Shown: positions 1 through 11,880, numbered from the stretch's first letter. The stretch is DNA of 64,000 nt from Algibacillus agarilyticus (GCF_003286125.1 NZ_QMED01000011.1:98368-162367), one strand, 5' to 3'. The notes: a model not told the origin generated them from the letters alone. Numbers and translations are program-made.

Positions 1-54
1 GAATCGATCGAAGTTAAAAATAAAACCTTGTATGTGACCTTAAGCGCATTTTAA
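1..54 (+). CDS. C-terminal end of an unidentified gene (cut by window edge)
   Basis: The first 17 codons read open in frame 1 and end at a TAA at 52-54, giving a tail ending in LYVTLSAF. It sits before the DUF3024 gene on the same strand with about 100 bp between them. Seventeen residues are too few to name a family. The alternating hydrophobic pattern resembles a terminal beta strand. That this is coding is inference from the open frame at the edge only. Confidence 0.4.
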   Translation, partial: ESIEVKNKTLYVTLSAF

Positions 55-156
55 TTCAATGTGTATCTTGCTGAATTAATAGTGCATTTTTGCTTTATAT
101 TCTAGTATTATCTTTGAAGCTGAATATTTTGCATAACTAAAAGGAGTTAATCATTA

Positions 157-504
157 GTGGCAATTAGTGAGTTTGAGATAAAACGATGTGAACGCGAATT
201 AAATAAATTTTTAACCGAACATCGTCCACCTATGCATTTACGGGATCAAATTGATATTAGTTATAAAATTGAAAATCAAACGGTGGAAATCTTTGAGATT
301 AGACCTGATTTTCGTGATCAAAATATCAAAATTGAAGCGCCTTTTGCCAAAGCAACTTATGTTAAATCACAAAATAATTGGAATATTTTTTGGCTTAAAT
401 CCGACCTTAAATGGCACGTATATCAACCAACCCCAACCGTTAAGTTATTTGAATCTTTTTTAGAGATTGTTAGCCAAGACAAACACCATTGCTTTTTTGG
501 TTAG
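157..504 (+). CDS. DUF3024 family protein
   Basis: A 115-residue soluble protein recognised as DUF3024 by its pattern: RPP near residue 23, RDQIDISYKIE, VEIFEIRP, an AKATYVK strand, a tryptophan-rich stretch (NWNIFW) and an HHCFFG ending. The function of the family is not known. The start is GTG at 157, chosen because a good AAGGAG ribosome binding site lies at 141-146 and no ATG in frame is better placed. It has no signal peptide or membrane segment. It stands alone; the next gene is about 500 bp away, across a repeat element. Confidence 0.8.
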   Translation: MAISEFEIKRCERELNKFLTEHRPPMHLRDQIDISYKIENQTVEIFEIRPDFRDQNIKIEAPFAKATYVKSQNNWNIFWLKSDLKWHVYQPTPTVKLFESFLEIVSQDKHHCFFG

Positions 505-1001
505 GCAGATTGTTTTGTTTAAATAAAAAAGTAAACCCATTTACCTTACATCTTCATTTGCCCTTTGCCCTTTGCCCTTTGCCAAAAAAAGTAAAGTAAG
601 TAAGCCAACACCAACCTGTAAAGTATGTTAAATAAGAAGATCTGTTATTAGCAGGTCTAAAAAAGTAAGATACACCTGTCGCTTATAGGCAATACCACTG
701 CATTGTTTAAATCAAATATTATGTTTTAGTTGTTATTACAAAGTGTCCATTTCTCATATTACGTATTTTGATCAATTTGTCATAATTGAAGGGGTTTAAG
801 TTTGTGCATTAGGTATAGTCAAAGCCATCGGGGTTTAGGGGAAGCCGTCAAGCTTCGAGACCCCACGAGCATATGCTCTATTATGTGATTGGGGCGAGTA
901 AGCGCTGACAATGAACCATAAAACCTGAGCGAAAAGACTATAAACTAAAATGCATGTTTAATCCGGTTGAGTTACGTTAAACTACGCCATTGCCTAATTA
1001 G
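505..1001. other. Intergenic region with short repeats and dispersed element copy A
   Basis: No convincing coding frame is present. At about 557-583 a 7-bp unit (CCTTTGC-type) is repeated nearly four times in a row. Copy A of the dispersed palindromic element fills 814-942. The rest is AT-rich, with no clear terminator for the DUF3024 gene. Confidence 0.6.
814..942 (+). repeat. Dispersed palindromic element, copy A (short form, 129 bp)
   Basis: Begins TATAGTC and ends GACTATA, perfect 7-bp inverted ends that continue as an imperfect inverted repeat of about 27 bp (AxCGGGGTTTA at the left, TAAAACCTGAGCG at the right). An internal block carries the palindrome GAGCATATGCTC inside CCCC/GGGG arms. 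The same sequence recurs at 17358-17581 and 56892-57069 with extra internal modules. It has no coding capacity, so it fits a MITE-like element; the outer TA could be a target duplication. Confidence 0.8.
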
Positions 1002-1295
1002 ATGACACGTATGACCATAGATATTATAGAAATACCAAACGCTGATATTACCTGCTCAACTTGTAAAGCTTGCTGCTGCCGTTTAGAAGTGATGATCATT
1101 ACCGATACAGGCGTACCCGATGAGCATATAGCGCGTGATAAATGGGGCAGTGAAACTATGTTGCGATTAGATGATGGTTGGTGTTCGGCATTAGATCGTG
1201 ACACGTTTATGTGTACCATTTACGAAAATCGCCCTTGGATTTGTCGTGAATTCGAAATGGGCTCATATGAATGTCAAACCGAGCGTTCTGCTTAA
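1002..1295 (+). CDS. YkgJ-type cysteine-cluster protein (UPF0153-like)
   Basis: A 97-residue protein with a CxxCxxCCC cluster near residues 18-26 and later cysteines in MCTIYENRPWICREF and YEC. This is the layout of the YkgJ/UPF0153 family, small proteins proposed to bind zinc or an iron-sulfur cluster; no reaction is established. ATG codons at 1002 and 1011 are both possible and neither has a strong ribosome binding site. The gene is convergent with dinB, and 1296-1492 between them holds nothing recognisable. Confidence 0.75.
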   Translation: MTRMTIDIIEIPNADITCSTCKACCCRLEVMIITDTGVPDEHIARDKWGSETMLRLDDGWCSALDRDTFMCTIYENRPWICREFEMGSYECQTERSA

Positions 1296-1492
1296 TACAA
1301 CGATAGAACTTTACTGGGAGATTTGATTATACCAAGCGAAATAAAAACGCCCTTCTCTACTATTGTCCATGTTTACTCCCCTTATGTGATACGTCTTATC
1401 CCCTCACATTTAGACTTATATAAGCTATAGCCATTATTATCTTTAATAAATAATGAAATTTTTAAATAGCTAAACACGTACTCATGTATTGA

Positions 1493-2560
1493 TTATAAAA
1501 AATCAAATACCATTTGCTTCTGAGTTTGTGGTTTTGCTAACCCTAAACTGATACCCACCAGTCTAATACCTCGATTTTCTTGTCTTAATAACGCGCCTGT
1601 TAATAATTCACTAAATAAAGATTCGTTTAGGGTGGGTGATATTTTTTCGATCGTGGTCGTTTTGAAGTCATCAAACTTAAGTTTAATCACTTGTTTGTGT
1701 ACAACAGAATCTCGTTTATGCTTAGCAAATCGACTATTCAATTCAGGCAATAGCTGCTTTATTACGCGTAAAACTTGGTCACGACTGTAAATATCATGAC
1801 TTAATGTGTGTTCTACACCAACTGACTTCCTAACACGGTCAAGTGATAATTCTCGATCATCGATACCGTGGCTTTTATCTAGTAAGCTTTTAGCGAGTTT
1901 ACCGCAAGCTTGCTCTAAACCATCAAATGGATAAGATCTCACATCTGCGGTTGTGTTTAAGCCTAATGATTTGAGTTTCTCGGCTGTGACTTTACCAACC
2001 CCAGGTATTTTACGTAAAGGTAATTTATCAACGAATTCACTCACTTTATGCGGTGGTATCACACAAATACCATTTGGTTTGTTTTCGTCACTCGCAATTT
2101 TAGCAATAAATTTGTTGGGTGCAACACCAGCTGAAGCTGTTAAACCGGTTTCAACTTCAATGTCTCTTCTGATGGATTCGGCAATTAAGGTCGCACTTCC
2201 CTGAAATAATTTGCAATCAGATACATCTAAATACGCTTCATCGAGTGATAAAGGTTCGATTAAAGGGGTGTAACGTAAAAAAATATCGCGTATTTGTTGA
2301 GATATACTTTTATAGAGCGCCATACTGCCAGGCACCACAACTAAATCAGGGCATAATTTAAGTGCATGTGCCGTTGCCATCGCAGACCTAACACCATATT
2401 TTCGAGCTAAATAATTACAAGTTGATAATACACCACGTCGATCAGAAGATCCTCCTACCGCAATAGGTAGGTTGCTGAGTGCGGGGTTTTCTCGCATTTC
2501 GACGGCAGCAAAAAAACAGTCCATATCAATGTGTATAATTTTTCTAGGTTTACTCATCAT
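1493..2560 (-). CDS. dinB: DNA polymerase IV (Y-family)
   Basis: A 355-residue error-prone translesion polymerase. The catalytic acids are visible as D12 in IHIDMDCFF and D107-E108 in SLDEAY, with F17 at the steric-gate position. A helix-hairpin-helix ([13 protein letters not shown]) lies near residue 180, followed by the little-finger domain. The last residues, QMVFDFL, fit a beta-clamp binding motif, so recruitment to stalled forks is expected. The length matches the E. coli enzyme. Two ATGs stand in tandem and the first is used; no LexA box was recognised upstream. It follows the suc terminator, so it is transcribed separately. Confidence 0.95.
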   Translation of the reverse strand: MMSKPRKIIHIDMDCFFAAVEMRENPALSNLPIAVGGSSDRRGVLSTCNYLARKYGVRSAMATAHALKLCPDLVVVPGSMALYKSISQQIRDIFLRYTPLIEPLSLDEAYLDVSDCKLFQGSATLIAESIRRDIEVETGLTASAGVAPNKFIAKIASDENKPNGICVIPPHKVSEFVDKLPLRKIPGVGKVTAEKLKSLGLNTTADVRSYPFDGLEQACGKLAKSLLDKSHGIDDRELSLDRVRKSVGVEHTLSHDIYSRDQVLRVIKQLLPELNSRFAKHKRDSVVHKQVIKLKFDDFKTTTIEKISPTLNESLFSELLTGALLRQENRGIRLVGISLGLAKPQTQKQMVFDFL

Positions 2561-2656
2561 GTATTCGTATGATTTAAATGATCACGGTTTGGGGCAATTC
2601 ATTAAAGAGTATAGCCAACCATAACTGTATATAAAAACAGTTTTAATATTTTAGGC

Positions 2657-2694
2657 ATAAAAAAACCTGCTCATTTATGTGAGCAGGTTTTTGT
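2657..2694 (-). terminator. Terminator of the suc genes
   Basis: An inverted repeat AACCTGCTCA...TGAGCAGGTT with a short loop, followed on the minus strand by a run of T. It starts just after the sucD stop and precedes dinB. Confidence 0.85.
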
Positions 2695-2710
2695 TAACTA
2701 GAAACAGAGC

Positions 2711-3583
2711 TTACCAGCCTGTTTTCTCAGCTAATGCTTTACCGATTTCAGCTAGAGAGCGAACCGTTTTAACACCCGCTGCTTCTAATGCTGCAAATTT
2801 ATCATCAGCAGTACCTTTACCACCAGAGATAATTGCACCAGCATGACCCATACGCTTACCTGGAGGAGCCGTAACACCTGCAATGTAAGATACGACAGGC
2901 TTAGTTACATTTTCAGCAATGTAAGCTGCAGCTTCTTCTTCAGCTGTTCCACCGATTTCACCAATCATTACGATTGCTTCAGTTTGTGGATCTTTTTCGA
3001 ACATTTCTAGAACGTCGATGAAGTTAGTACCTGGGATTGGATCACCACCGATACCAACACAAGTAGACTGACCAAAACCAGCATCAGTTGTTTGCTTAAC
3101 CGCTTCATAAGTTAAAGTACCTGAACGAGATACAATACCGACTTTACCTGGTAAGTGAATGTGACCAGGCATGATGCCTATTTTACATTCGCCTGGCGTG
3201 ATAACACCTGGGCAGTTAGGACCGATTAAACGTACACCTAACTCGTCACATTTTACTTTAGCGTCTAACATATCTAATGTTGGAACACCTTCCGTAATAC
3301 AAACGATTAATGTAATACCGCTGTTAGCTGCTTCTAAGATTGAATCTTTACAGAATGCAGCAGGAACATAGATTACTGACGCAGTAGCGCCTGTTTTCTC
3401 AACAGCTTCAGCAACAGTGTTAAATACTGGAAGGCCTAAATGTTCTTGACCGCCTTTACCAGGTGTAACACCACCAACCATTTGCGTACCATACTCGATA
3501 GCTTGCTGTGAATGGAAAGTACCTTGTGAACCCGTGAAACCTTGACAGATAACTTTAGTATCTTTATTAATTAGTACAGACAT
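2711..3583 (-). CDS. sucD: Succinyl-CoA synthetase alpha subunit
   Basis: A 290-residue subunit that binds CoA and carries the phosphohistidine in the step succinyl-CoA + ADP/GDP + Pi to succinate + CoA + NTP. The N-terminal Rossmann-like domain shows [11 protein letters not shown]; the active histidine is H247 in RMGHAGAI. The length is within one residue of E. coli SucD. Its ATG overlaps the sucC stop by one base (TAATG), so the two subunits are translationally coupled and made in equal amounts. Confidence 0.97.
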   Translation of the reverse strand: MSVLINKDTKVICQGFTGSQGTFHSQQAIEYGTQMVGGVTPGKGGQEHLGLPVFNTVAEAVEKTGATASVIYVPAAFCKDSILEAANSGITLIVCITEGVPTLDMLDAKVKCDELGVRLIGPNCPGVITPGECKIGIMPGHIHLPGKVGIVSRSGTLTYEAVKQTTDAGFGQSTCVGIGGDPIPGTNFIDVLEMFEKDPQTEAIVMIGEIGGTAEEEAAAYIAENVTKPVVSYIAGVTAPPGKRMGHAGAIISGGKGTADDKFAALEAAGVKTVRSLAEIGKALAEKTGW

Positions 3584-4749
3584 TATTTGGCCTCCGCTGC
3601 TTTAACAACTAATTCAGCAGCTTCTTGTAAGCTTGGAGCTGCAATGATGTCTACGTCTGAGTTTGCAAGAACTTCACGTCCTGCATCAGCGTTTGTACCT
3701 TCTAAACGTACAACAACAGGTACTTTAACACCCACTTCTTTAACCGCTGCAATAATACCTTCAGCGATCATGTCACAACGAACGATACCACCAAAAATGT
3801 TAACTAAAACAGCTTTAACATTTGAGTCAGAAAGAATGATTTTGAATGCTTCAGCAACACGTTCTTTAGTTGCTCCGCCACCAACATCTAAGAAGTTAGC
3901 TGGGCTGCCACCGTTTAAGTTAACGATATCCATTGTACCCATTGCTAAACCAGCGCCATTAACCATACAACCCACGTTGCCGTCTAATGCTACATAGTTT
4001 AATTCCCACTTAGCAGCATCTGCTTCGCGAGCATCTTCTTGAGAAGGATCGTGCATTTCTTTGATGTCTGGGTGACGACCAACAGCATTACTATCGATTG
4101 CAACTTTAGCATCTAAACAATGTAAATCACCGGCACCCGTAATAACAAGTGGGTTGATTTCGATTAATTCAACATCTTTTTCTTGGAATAATTTGGCTAA
4201 ACCTAAGAAGATTTTAACAAATTGTGAAACTTGCTTGCCTTCTAAGCCTAATTTGAATGCTAAATCACGTGCTTGATAAGGTTGTGCACCAACAAGTGGG
4301 TCGATAGTGGCTTTTAAGATTTTTTCTGGCGTTTCTTCAGCCACTTTCTCAATCTCAACACCACCTTCTGTTGAAGCCATGAATACGATGCGGCGAGTGC
4401 CACGATCAACAACAGCACCTAAGTATAACTCTTGAGCGATATCAGTTAATGGCTCAAGTAAAATGCGGCTTACTGGTTGACCTTTTTCATCTGTTTGATA
4501 AGTAACAAGGTTGTTACCTAACCATTTTTCAGCGAACTCTTTGATTTCGTCTTTAGACTTAACTACTTTAACGCCACCCGCTTTACCACGGCCACCGGCG
4601 TGTACTTGAGCTTTAGCAACGTAAGTATCTAGACCTAACTGATCAGCAGCGGCAACTGCTTCAGCTGGAGTTTCAGCTGCGATACCTATGGAAACAGGTA
4701 GCCCATATTGAGCGAATAACTGCTTGCCTTGATATTCATGCAAATTCAT
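3583..4749 (-). CDS. sucC: Succinyl-CoA synthetase beta subunit
   Basis: A 388-residue ATP-grasp subunit, the same length as E. coli SucC, starting [12 protein letters not shown]. It binds nucleotide and succinate and forms the heterotetramer with SucD. The glycine-rich [12 protein letters not shown] loop near residues 50-61 and the C-terminal [10 protein letters not shown] motif are intact. It lies 206 bp after sucB on the same strand; a hairpin in that gap suggests partial uncoupling from sucAB. Confidence 0.97.
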   Translation of the reverse strand: MNLHEYQGKQLFAQYGLPVSIGIAAETPAEAVAAADQLGLDTYVAKAQVHAGGRGKAGGVKVVKSKDEIKEFAEKWLGNNLVTYQTDEKGQPVSRILLEPLTDIAQELYLGAVVDRGTRRIVFMASTEGGVEIEKVAEETPEKILKATIDPLVGAQPYQARDLAFKLGLEGKQVSQFVKIFLGLAKLFQEKDVELIEINPLVITGAGDLHCLDAKVAIDSNAVGRHPDIKEMHDPSQEDAREADAAKWELNYVALDGNVGCMVNGAGLAMGTMDIVNLNGGSPANFLDVGGGATKERVAEAFKIILSDSNVKAVLVNIFGGIVRCDMIAEGIIAAVKEVGVKVPVVVRLEGTNADAGREVLANSDVDIIAAPSLQEAAELVVKAAEAK

Positions 4750-4903
4750 GACTAATTTTCCGTTTATTGATGTGTTTGATTTTGGTTACTAACAACTTAT
4801 CGTTGTACTAACACGTGAATAAGTCAGTAGTTTAACCTGTGTGAAAGTTGAATGTCTTATCGTTATCGATATTTTCAACATACATTTGATTTATGTAGGT
4901 AAT

Positions 4904-4937
4904 ATTAAGCATACCTAAATAATTAGGCATGCTTAAT
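4904..4937 (-). promoter_or_regulatory. Hairpin between sucB and sucC
   Basis: Two 15-base arms (ATTAAGCATACCTAA and its near complement) flank a 4-base loop, with one mismatch or wobble. There is no following T-run, so it is unlikely to be a simple terminator. It could be a processing or stability hairpin in the sucAB-CD transcript; this role is inference. Confidence 0.4.
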
Positions 4938-4955
4938 GAAAGCTAATATATAAGC

Positions 4956-6449
4956 TTATAAATCAAGAATTAAGCGAGTAGGATCTTCAAGCAACTCTTT
5001 AATTGTGACTAAGAATCCAACTGACTCTTTGCCATCAACTAAACGGTGATCGTAAGATAATGCTAAATACATCATTGGTAAGATTTCTACTTTACCGTTT
5101 ACAGCCATTGGACGCTCTTGGATTTTGTGCATACCCAAAATAGCCGACTGCGGTAAATTAATGATTGGCGTTGATATTAATGAACCAAAAACACCACCAT
5201 TAGTAATAGTGAAGTTACCACCTGTCATGTCGTCCATGGTTAATTTACCATCACGGCCTTTAAGGGCTAATTCACGAATACCTTTTTCAATTTCGCCTAA
5301 ACCAAGTTGGTCAGCATCACGTAAAACAGGTGTCACTAAACCACGTGGAGTCGATACTGCCATGCTTACATCGAAATAGTTATGATATACGATGTCATCG
5401 CCATCAATTGATGCGTTGATTGCAGGGTAACGCTTTAATGCTTCTGTTACGGCTTTAGTAAAGAAAGACATAAAGCCTAAACGAACACCGTGCTTCTCTT
5501 CAAAGATATCTTTATATTTCTTACGGATATCCATGATTGGCTTCATGTTAACTTCGTTAAACGTCGTTAACATCGCTGTCGAGTTTTTAGCTTCTAGTAG
5601 ACGATTAGCAATGGTTTTACGTAAACGCGTCATTGGAACACGTTTTTGTGAACGGTCGCCAGCAGGAACGGCAACAGCTTCACTTTTCGCAGCAGCTGGT
5701 TTAGCGGCTTTAGATTTAACGTAAGCGTCAACGTCTTCTTTAGTTAAACGACCATCAACACCCGTGCCTTTAACTTTAGCCGCTTCTTCTGTGCTAATTC
5801 CGTTTTCGGCTAGTGCACGACGAACAGATGGGCTTAACGCATCACCTTTATCATCTGCAGAAGCGGATGCTTCTGGAGCGGCTGCAGGCGCGGCGGCAGC
5901 CGGTGCAGCACCCGCAACTAATCTCGCAATCACTTGCTCGCCAGTTACTGTTGCACCTTCTTCTTGTAAAATTTCAGTAACAACGCCATCAGCTTGAGCT
6001 ACTACTTCTAAAACTACTTTGTCTGTTTCGATATCAACTAAATTTTGATCTCGAGATACCGCTTCACCAGCTTGAACATGCCATGTAGCGATGCTTGCAT
6101 CAGCTACTGACTCTGGTAATACAGGAACTAAAATTTCCACCGTCTCACCTTTTACTTGTTGAGTGTTTTGTTGAATAGATTCTGCAGGAGCTGCTGCCGG
6201 TGCAACTGCACCTTCAGCGCTGATTTTAGCAATGATTTGCTCGCCTAAAACAGTATCGCCTTCAGAATGTAAGATTTCTGTAACTACGCCGTCTTCTTGC
6301 GCAACTACTTCTAATACGACTTTATCGGTTTCAATATCAACCAAATTTTGATCACGCTTAACTGAATCACCTACTTTTACATGCCAAGTCGAAACGGATG
6401 CATCAGCTACTGATTCAGGTAATACGGGTACTTTTACTTCAATTGTCAT
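4956..6449 (-). CDS. sucB: 2-oxoglutarate dehydrogenase E2, dihydrolipoyl succinyltransferase, with two lipoyl domains
   Basis: A 497-residue E2 core that transfers the succinyl group from lipoate to CoA. It has two tandem lipoyl domains, each with the ETDKVVLEV motif (K43 and K144). Ala/Pro linkers follow, then a peripheral-subunit binding domain at about 203-245, then the catalytic domain with DHRLVDG (H468, D472). E. coli SucB has one lipoyl domain and about 405 residues, so the extra length is a domain duplication. It lies 10 bp after sucA, so the two form an operon. Confidence 0.96.
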   Translation of the reverse strand: MTIEVKVPVLPESVADASVSTWHVKVGDSVKRDQNLVDIETDKVVLEVVAQEDGVVTEILHSEGDTVLGEQIIAKISAEGAVAPAAAPAESIQQNTQQVKGETVEILVPVLPESVADASIATWHVQAGEAVSRDQNLVDIETDKVVLEVVAQADGVVTEILQEEGATVTGEQVIARLVAGAAPAAAAPAAAPEASASADDKGDALSPSVRRALAENGISTEEAAKVKGTGVDGRLTKEDVDAYVKSKAAKPAAAKSEAVAVPAGDRSQKRVPMTRLRKTIANRLLEAKNSTAMLTTFNEVNMKPIMDIRKKYKDIFEEKHGVRLGFMSFFTKAVTEALKRYPAINASIDGDDIVYHNYFDVSMAVSTPRGLVTPVLRDADQLGLGEIEKGIRELALKGRDGKLTMDDMTGGNFTITNGGVFGSLISTPIINLPQSAILGMHKIQERPMAVNGKVEILPMMYLALSYDHRLVDGKESVGFLVTIKELLEDPTRLILDL

Positions 6450-6459
6450 GACTGGATCC

Positions 6460-9273
6460 TTAATTCTCTAAACCGAGTGCAGAATTAACTAATGCTTTTT
6501 GTTGTAGGTTATGAACTGCTAAGTAGCCTACTGCTGGCGAAGCGGATGCTTCACGGCCTGCATAAGTTAAGTTAGTACCCGCTGGAATTGAATTCCAGAA
6601 ATGGTGTTGTGAACAATACCATGCACCTTGATTTTGTGGTTCTTCTTGACACCAAACAAATTCTTTAACATGGCTGTATTTTTCGATAATCGCATCCATT
6701 TCAGCATGTGGGAATGGATAAAGCTGCTCTAAACGTACGATTACAACGTTGTTTTGTTCTGCCTTGCGACGTGCATCAAGTAAGTCGTAATAAACTTTAC
6801 CACTACAGAAAACAACACGGTCAACTTTATCAGCCGCAATATCATCAATTTCATCAATAACGTTATGGAATTCACCAACGGCTAACTCTTCTAATGTAGA
6901 AGTTGCTGACGGGTGACGTAATAATGATTTAGGTGACATCACAATTAATGGTCGACGCATCGGACGAACATGTTGACGACGCAACATATTAAATACTTGC
7001 GCTGGTGTTGTGGGTACACAAACCTGCATGTTATGGTCGGCACATAATTGTAAAAAGCGCTCTAAACGAGCAGATGAATGCTCTGGACCTTGACCTTCAT
7101 AACCGTGTGGTAAAAGCATCGTTAGTCCGCATAAACGACCCCACTTTTGCTCACCTGAACTTAAGAATTGATCGATTACCACTTGAGCACCATTAGCGAA
7201 ATCACCAAATTGTGCTTCCCAAATCGTCATTGTTGACGGTTCGGCCGTCGCATAACCATATTCGAAAGCTAAAACGGCTTCTTCAGATAATACCGAATCA
7301 TATATTTCGATTTGACCTTGGTCAGCACTCATATTTGATAATGGTAAATAACCGGTGCCCGTTTTTTGGTCGTGAATAACAGCATGACGATGGAAGAATG
7401 TACCTCGTCCAACATCCTGCCCTGTAATACGGATCCGAGTACCATCTTCAACAAGCGATGCATAGGCCAATGTTTCGGCAAAGCCCCAATCAATCGCTTT
7501 TTCGCCCTTCGCCATGCTTTGACGATCTTGGTAAACTTTTTTAACGCGAGAATGTGGCACAACTTCTTCAGGGTATGATGAAACTGTTTTTGCAATATCG
7601 GTTAGCTTATCAATCGCTAAACTACCGTTGTATTTAATATCCCAATCATGATTAAGATAAGGAGACCAATCAACTGAATGTTCCATCATAGGACGCCATT
7701 CATCAACAACACAGGCGCCATGATCAAGTGCTGCACGATATTCGTCAGAAACCTTAACCGCACTCTTATCGTTTAGTACGTTTTCACTAATCAATTGCTT
7801 AGCATAAAGATCTTTTGGCACTGGATGCTTTTTGATCTTTTGATACATAATTGGTTGCGTTGCATTTGGTTCATCTGCTTCATTATGGCCATGACGACGA
7901 TAACAAACTAAATCAATAACAACATCACGTTTGAACTTGTTACGGAAATCAAGTGCAATTTGAGTTGCGATAATAACCGCTTCAGGATCATCTGAATTCA
8001 CGTGGAATATAGGCGCCTGAACCATTTTCGCAATATCAGTACAATATTGAGTTGAGCGTGTATCTTTAGGGTTAGACGTTGTGAAACCAACCTGGTTATT
8101 AACAACGATACGTACGGTTCCGCCAACTTGATATGCACGTGTTTGTGATAAGTTGAACGTTTCTTGTACGACACCTTGTCCTGCTATTGCCGAATCACCA
8201 TGAATAGTGATAGGTAATGCTTGTGTACCGTCAGAACAACCACGACGGTCCATACGCGCTCTAACAGACCCCATTACAACAGGATTAACGATTTCTAAAT
8301 GCGATGGGTTGAATGCTAATGCTAAATGTACATCACCACCTGGTGTAGCAAAATCAGAAGAGAAACCCATGTGATATTTAACATCACCTGAACCTAAATT
8401 TTGCTCAAATTTACCCGAGAATTCGTCAAATAAAATTGAAGGGTTTTTACCTAGAACATTAACTAAAACATTTAAGCGGCCACGGTGAGCCATACCAATA
8501 ACAACTTCTTTCGTTCCTTGACTACCTGCACGAGTAATTAACTCTTTAAGCATTGGTACTAAAGCGTCACCACCTTCTAAAGAAAATCGTTTAGCGCCTG
8601 GGAATTTAGAACCTAAATATTTTTCTAAACCGTCAGCCGCAACTAATTCTTTATAGATTTTTTGCTTTTCTTCAGTTGTAAATTTAGCAGTTGATTGAAT
8701 TGACTCTAAACGTTGTTGTAACCAACGTTTTTCATCAGTCGACGTAATGTGCATGTATTCTGCACCAATCGAACCACAATAAGTTTTAACTAATGCACTA
8801 TGAATGTCGCGTAATGATAATTTCTCACTACCAACTGACAATGATCCTACATTATAAACTTTATCTAAATCTTCATCATTTAAGTCATGGTAAGCAAGTT
8901 CTAAGTCACGAACTCTTTCTTGTTTCCATAATCCTAAAGGATCTAAATTAGCGTGCTGATGCCCACGAAAACGATAAGCATTAATCAGTTGTAAAACTCG
9001 AACTTGTTTAGTATCAGAGCTTTCAGCTTGTACCACAACTTGACGACGGTGAGCGTTTTTAGCCGCATCTCTAAATTCATCACGAACTTCAGAGTGCTTA
9101 ACTTCAACTTCAACCCCTTCAACTTTTGGTAATTGATCGAACAAATTACGCCAATCTTCATCAACGTTTTGTGGATCAGATAAATAACTTTCGTACATTT
9201 CTTCTACGTAAGTGGCATTAGCACCAGCTAACTGAGATGACTCTAGCCAGGCTTGCATGTTGCCATAGTGCAT
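6460..9273 (-). CDS. sucA: 2-oxoglutarate dehydrogenase E1 (thiamine diphosphate)
   Basis: A 937-residue decarboxylating component. HRGRLNVL near residue 263, [15 protein letters not shown] near 358-372 and [10 protein letters not shown] near 391-400 are the cofactor and substrate motifs of the E1o family. The length is close to E. coli SucA (933). The N-terminal E2-binding segment ([19 protein letters not shown]) is intact. It lies downstream of sdhB across an intrinsic terminator and 10 bp upstream of sucB. Confidence 0.97.
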   Translation of the reverse strand: MHYGNMQAWLESSQLAGANATYVEEMYESYLSDPQNVDEDWRNLFDQLPKVEGVEVEVKHSEVRDEFRDAAKNAHRRQVVVQAESSDTKQVRVLQLINAYRFRGHQHANLDPLGLWKQERVRDLELAYHDLNDEDLDKVYNVGSLSVGSEKLSLRDIHSALVKTYCGSIGAEYMHITSTDEKRWLQQRLESIQSTAKFTTEEKQKIYKELVAADGLEKYLGSKFPGAKRFSLEGGDALVPMLKELITRAGSQGTKEVVIGMAHRGRLNVLVNVLGKNPSILFDEFSGKFEQNLGSGDVKYHMGFSSDFATPGGDVHLALAFNPSHLEIVNPVVMGSVRARMDRRGCSDGTQALPITIHGDSAIAGQGVVQETFNLSQTRAYQVGGTVRIVVNNQVGFTTSNPKDTRSTQYCTDIAKMVQAPIFHVNSDDPEAVIIATQIALDFRNKFKRDVVIDLVCYRRHGHNEADEPNATQPIMYQKIKKHPVPKDLYAKQLISENVLNDKSAVKVSDEYRAALDHGACVVDEWRPMMEHSVDWSPYLNHDWDIKYNGSLAIDKLTDIAKTVSSYPEEVVPHSRVKKVYQDRQSMAKGEKAIDWGFAETLAYASLVEDGTRIRITGQDVGRGTFFHRHAVIHDQKTGTGYLPLSNMSADQGQIEIYDSVLSEEAVLAFEYGYATAEPSTMTIWEAQFGDFANGAQVVIDQFLSSGEQKWGRLCGLTMLLPHGYEGQGPEHSSARLERFLQLCADHNMQVCVPTTPAQVFNMLRRQHVRPMRRPLIVMSPKSLLRHPSATSTLEELAVGEFHNVIDEIDDIAADKVDRVVFCSGKVYYDLLDARRKAEQNNVVIVRLEQLYPFPHAEMDAIIEKYSHVKEFVWCQEEPQNQGAWYCSQHHFWNSIPAGTNLTYAGREASASPAVGYLAVHNLQQKALVNSALGLEN

Positions 9274-9312
9274 TCTATTTTCCTTTACCGCAGTAGGTTA
9301 TTTTAATTGGAT

Positions 9313-9353
9313 AAAAAAATAGCCATTCTTATCAACAAAGAACGGCTATTTAG
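9313..9353 (-). terminator. Terminator between sdhB and sucA
   Basis: On the minus strand the arms AAATAGCCGTTCTT and AAGAATGGCTATTT (one G-U pair) enclose a short loop, and seven T follow. It sits after the sdhB stop and before the sucA start. sdh transcription should therefore stop here at least in part, giving sucAB its own control. Confidence 0.75.
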
Positions 9354-9390
9354 TAGTTTAGATTGTTTTAAGCAAATAGCTTAACAATTA

Positions 9391-10101
9391 CTAAACAGCC
9401 TTTTTCAACAGCATTGACTTAATATGACCAATCGCTTTAGTCGGATTTAAGCCTTTAGGACAAACACTTACACAGTTCATAATTCCGTGACAACGGAATA
9501 CGCTGAAAGCATCGTCTAGATCTGCTAATCGTTCGTCTGTAGCCGTATCACGACTATCAGCTAAGAAACGATAAGCTGCTAATAAACCTGCTGGGCCGAT
9601 AAATTTGTCCGGGTTCCACCAAAATGAAGGACATGATGTAGAACAACAAGCACATAAAATACACTCGTATAAACCGTCTAATTTTTCACGTTCTTCAATT
9701 GATTGCAGATGCTCACGTGCTGGAGCTTGTTTACCATCATTAATTAAATAAGGCTTCACTTTCTCATATTGAGTAAAGAACTGCGTCATATCAACCACTA
9801 AGTCACGCACAACCGGTAAGCCCGGTAATGGACGAATGACTATTTTGCTGCCTTTAAGGTCAGAAAGAGGAGTAATACACGCTAAGCCGTTTTTACCATT
9901 CATGTTAACGCCATCAGAACCACATACACCTTCACGACAAGAGCGGCGTAATGATAATGTTGGATCTTGCTCTTTTATAAGCAATAAAGCGTCAAGTACC
10001 ATGATGTCTTGACCGTCTTCCAAATCCAAAGTGTAATCTTGCATTCTTGGTTTGGCATCAACATCAGGGTTATATCGATAAATAGAGAATATTTTTTTCA
10101 T
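9391..10101 (-). CDS. sdhB: Succinate dehydrogenase iron-sulfur subunit
   Basis: A 236-residue subunit carrying three clusters: SCREGVCGSDG plus a later cysteine for [2Fe-2S], CILCACCSTSCP for [4Fe-4S], and CHGIMNCVSVCPKGLNP for [3Fe-4S]. It passes electrons from SdhA flavin to quinone at SdhCD. The length matches E. coli SdhB (238). It lies 12 bp after sdhA and is the last gene of sdhCDAB. Confidence 0.97.
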   Translation of the reverse strand: MKKIFSIYRYNPDVDAKPRMQDYTLDLEDGQDIMVLDALLLIKEQDPTLSLRRSCREGVCGSDGVNMNGKNGLACITPLSDLKGSKIVIRPLPGLPVVRDLVVDMTQFFTQYEKVKPYLINDGKQAPAREHLQSIEEREKLDGLYECILCACCSTSCPSFWWNPDKFIGPAGLLAAYRFLADSRDTATDERLADLDDAFSVFRCHGIMNCVSVCPKGLNPTKAIGHIKSMLLKKAV

Positions 10102-10113
10102 CGGTATCGTCCC

Positions 10114-11880
10114 TTAATAAGTTCTTGCTTTCGGTGGGAAAGCGTCGCGGTGTACAGGAGCCATGTTAACATCACGTTTTGTCATATCTTCTGTGCTTGG
10201 AGTATAGATAGAATGACATAACCAGTTAGCGTCATCACGTTCTGTGAAATCTTGACGAGCATGTGCACCACGAGATTCTGTACGGAAGTTAGCCGCTTTA
10301 GCTGAACAGAAAGCAGTTTCCATTAAGTTGTCTAACTCTAAACATTCGATACGCTGAGTATTGAAGTCGCTTGATTTATCATCAAGACGGGCAGTTTTAA
10401 GACGCTCACGAATTTCTGTAAGCTCTTTCATGCCTTTAGCCATTGCTTCACCTTCACGGAATACCGAGAAGTTAAGCTGCATACATTGTTGCAAATCTTT
10501 ACGAATTTCAACAGGATCTTCACCTTTAGTTGAAGACTCCCAACGATTAGTACGGGCTAAACTTGCTTCTAAATCAGAATCTGAAGCTTCTTTACCAAAT
10601 TCCGTTCCGGCTAAGTAAGTACCTAAGAATTTACCAGCAGCTCGACCAAATACCACTAAATCAAGTAATGAGTTTCCGCCTAAGCGATTTGCACCGTGTA
10701 CAGATACACAAGCAATTTCACCAACAGCGAATAAACCTTCAACAACCGTTTCAGTGCCATCACTTGCAATGCTAATGGCTTGACCATTTACATTTGTTGG
10801 CACACCACCCATTTGATAATGACATGTTGGTATAACAGGAATAGGTTCTTTAACAGGATCAACGTGTGCGAATGTACGTGATAAATCACAAACACCTGGT
10901 AAACGGCTTTCTAATGTTTCTTTACCTAAGTGATCTAATTTAAGTTTAATATGTGGACCCCAAGGACCATCACAACCACGACCTTCACGGATCTCAGTCA
11001 TCATTGAACGAGCAACGACATCACGACCGGCTAAATCTTTAGCGTTAGGCGCATAACGCTCCATGAAGCGTTCACCGTCTTTATTAAGAAGATAACCACC
11101 TTCACCACGACAACCTTCAGTTACAAGTACACCCGCGCCAGCTATACCCGTTGGGTGGAACTGCCACATTTCCATGTCTTGCATTTGAATGCCAGCACGA
11201 AGTGACATACCAACACCGTCACCGGTATTAATATGAGCATTAGTTGTTGAAGCAAAGATACGACCAGCACCACCAGTAGCAAGTACTGTAGCACGGGCTT
11301 TGAAATAAACGATTTCACCTGTTTCGATGCAAATTGCGGTTGTACCAACAACAGCGCCATCAGAATTTTTAACTAAATCTAACGCGTACCATTCAGAATA
11401 AACGTTGGTTTTGTTTTTCACATTCTGTTGGTATAAGCAGTGAAGCAATGCATGACCTGTACGGTCAGCTGCTGCAGCTGTACGAGCAGCTTGTTCGCCA
11501 CCAAAGTTTTTTGATTGGCCACCGAAAGGACGTTGGTAAATTTTACCTTGTTCCGTACGAGAAAATGGTAAACCCATGTTCTCTAATTCGATAATAGTTT
11601 CAGGCCCGGTTTTACACATATATTCGATTGCGTCTTGGTCACCGATATAATCAGAACCTTTAACCGTATCGTACATGTGTTGTTCCCAATGATCTTCATG
11701 CGCATTACCTAAAGCAACAGTAATACCGCCTTGTGCAGATACAGTATGTGAACGTGTTGGGAAAACTTTAGAGATCAAAGCACAAGATTGGCCTGATTCT
11801 GAAATAGATAAAGCAGCACGCATACCCGCACCACCGGCGCCGATAACAACAGCGTCAAATTCTCTTACTGGAATACTCAC
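10114..11880 (-). CDS. sdhA: Succinate dehydrogenase flavoprotein subunit
   Basis: A 588-residue catalytic subunit, the same length as E. coli SdhA. An N-terminal FAD-binding motif (GAGGAG, residues 14-19) is followed by the histidine that bonds FAD covalently, H45 in [21 protein letters not shown] and the C-terminal HARQDF segment are conserved. It oxidises succinate to fumarate at the inner face of the membrane. The sdhD stop and the sdhA start directly abut. Confidence 0.98.
   Translation of the reverse strand: MSIPVREFDAVVIGAGGAGMRAALSISESGQSCALISKVFPTRSHTVSAQGGITVALGNAHEDHWEQHMYDTVKGSDYIGDQDAIEYMCKTGPETIIELENMGLPFSRTEQGKIYQRPFGGQSKNFGGEQAARTAAAADRTGHALLHCLYQQNVKNKTNVYSEWYALDLVKNSDGAVVGTTAICIETGEIVYFKARATVLATGGAGRIFASTTNAHINTGDGVGMSLRAGIQMQDMEMWQFHPTGIAGAGVLVTEGCRGEGGYLLNKDGERFMERYAPNAKDLAGRDVVARSMMTEIREGRGCDGPWGPHIKLKLDHLGKETLESRLPGVCDLSRTFAHVDPVKEPIPVIPTCHYQMGGVPTNVNGQAISIASDGTETVVEGLFAVGEIACVSVHGANRLGGNSLLDLVVFGRAAGKFLGTYLAGTEFGKEASDSDLEASLARTNRWESSTKGEDPVEIRKDLQQCMQLNFSVFREGEAMAKGMKELTEIRERLKTARLDDKSSDFNTQRIECLELDNLMETAFCSAKAANFRTESRGAHARQDFTERDDANWLCHSIYTPSTEDMTKRDVNMAPVHRDAFPPKARTY

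Noticed and set aside
7329-7595. Minus-strand second frame inside sucA
   Set aside because: It overlaps conserved sucA sequence in another frame and has no initiation signal.
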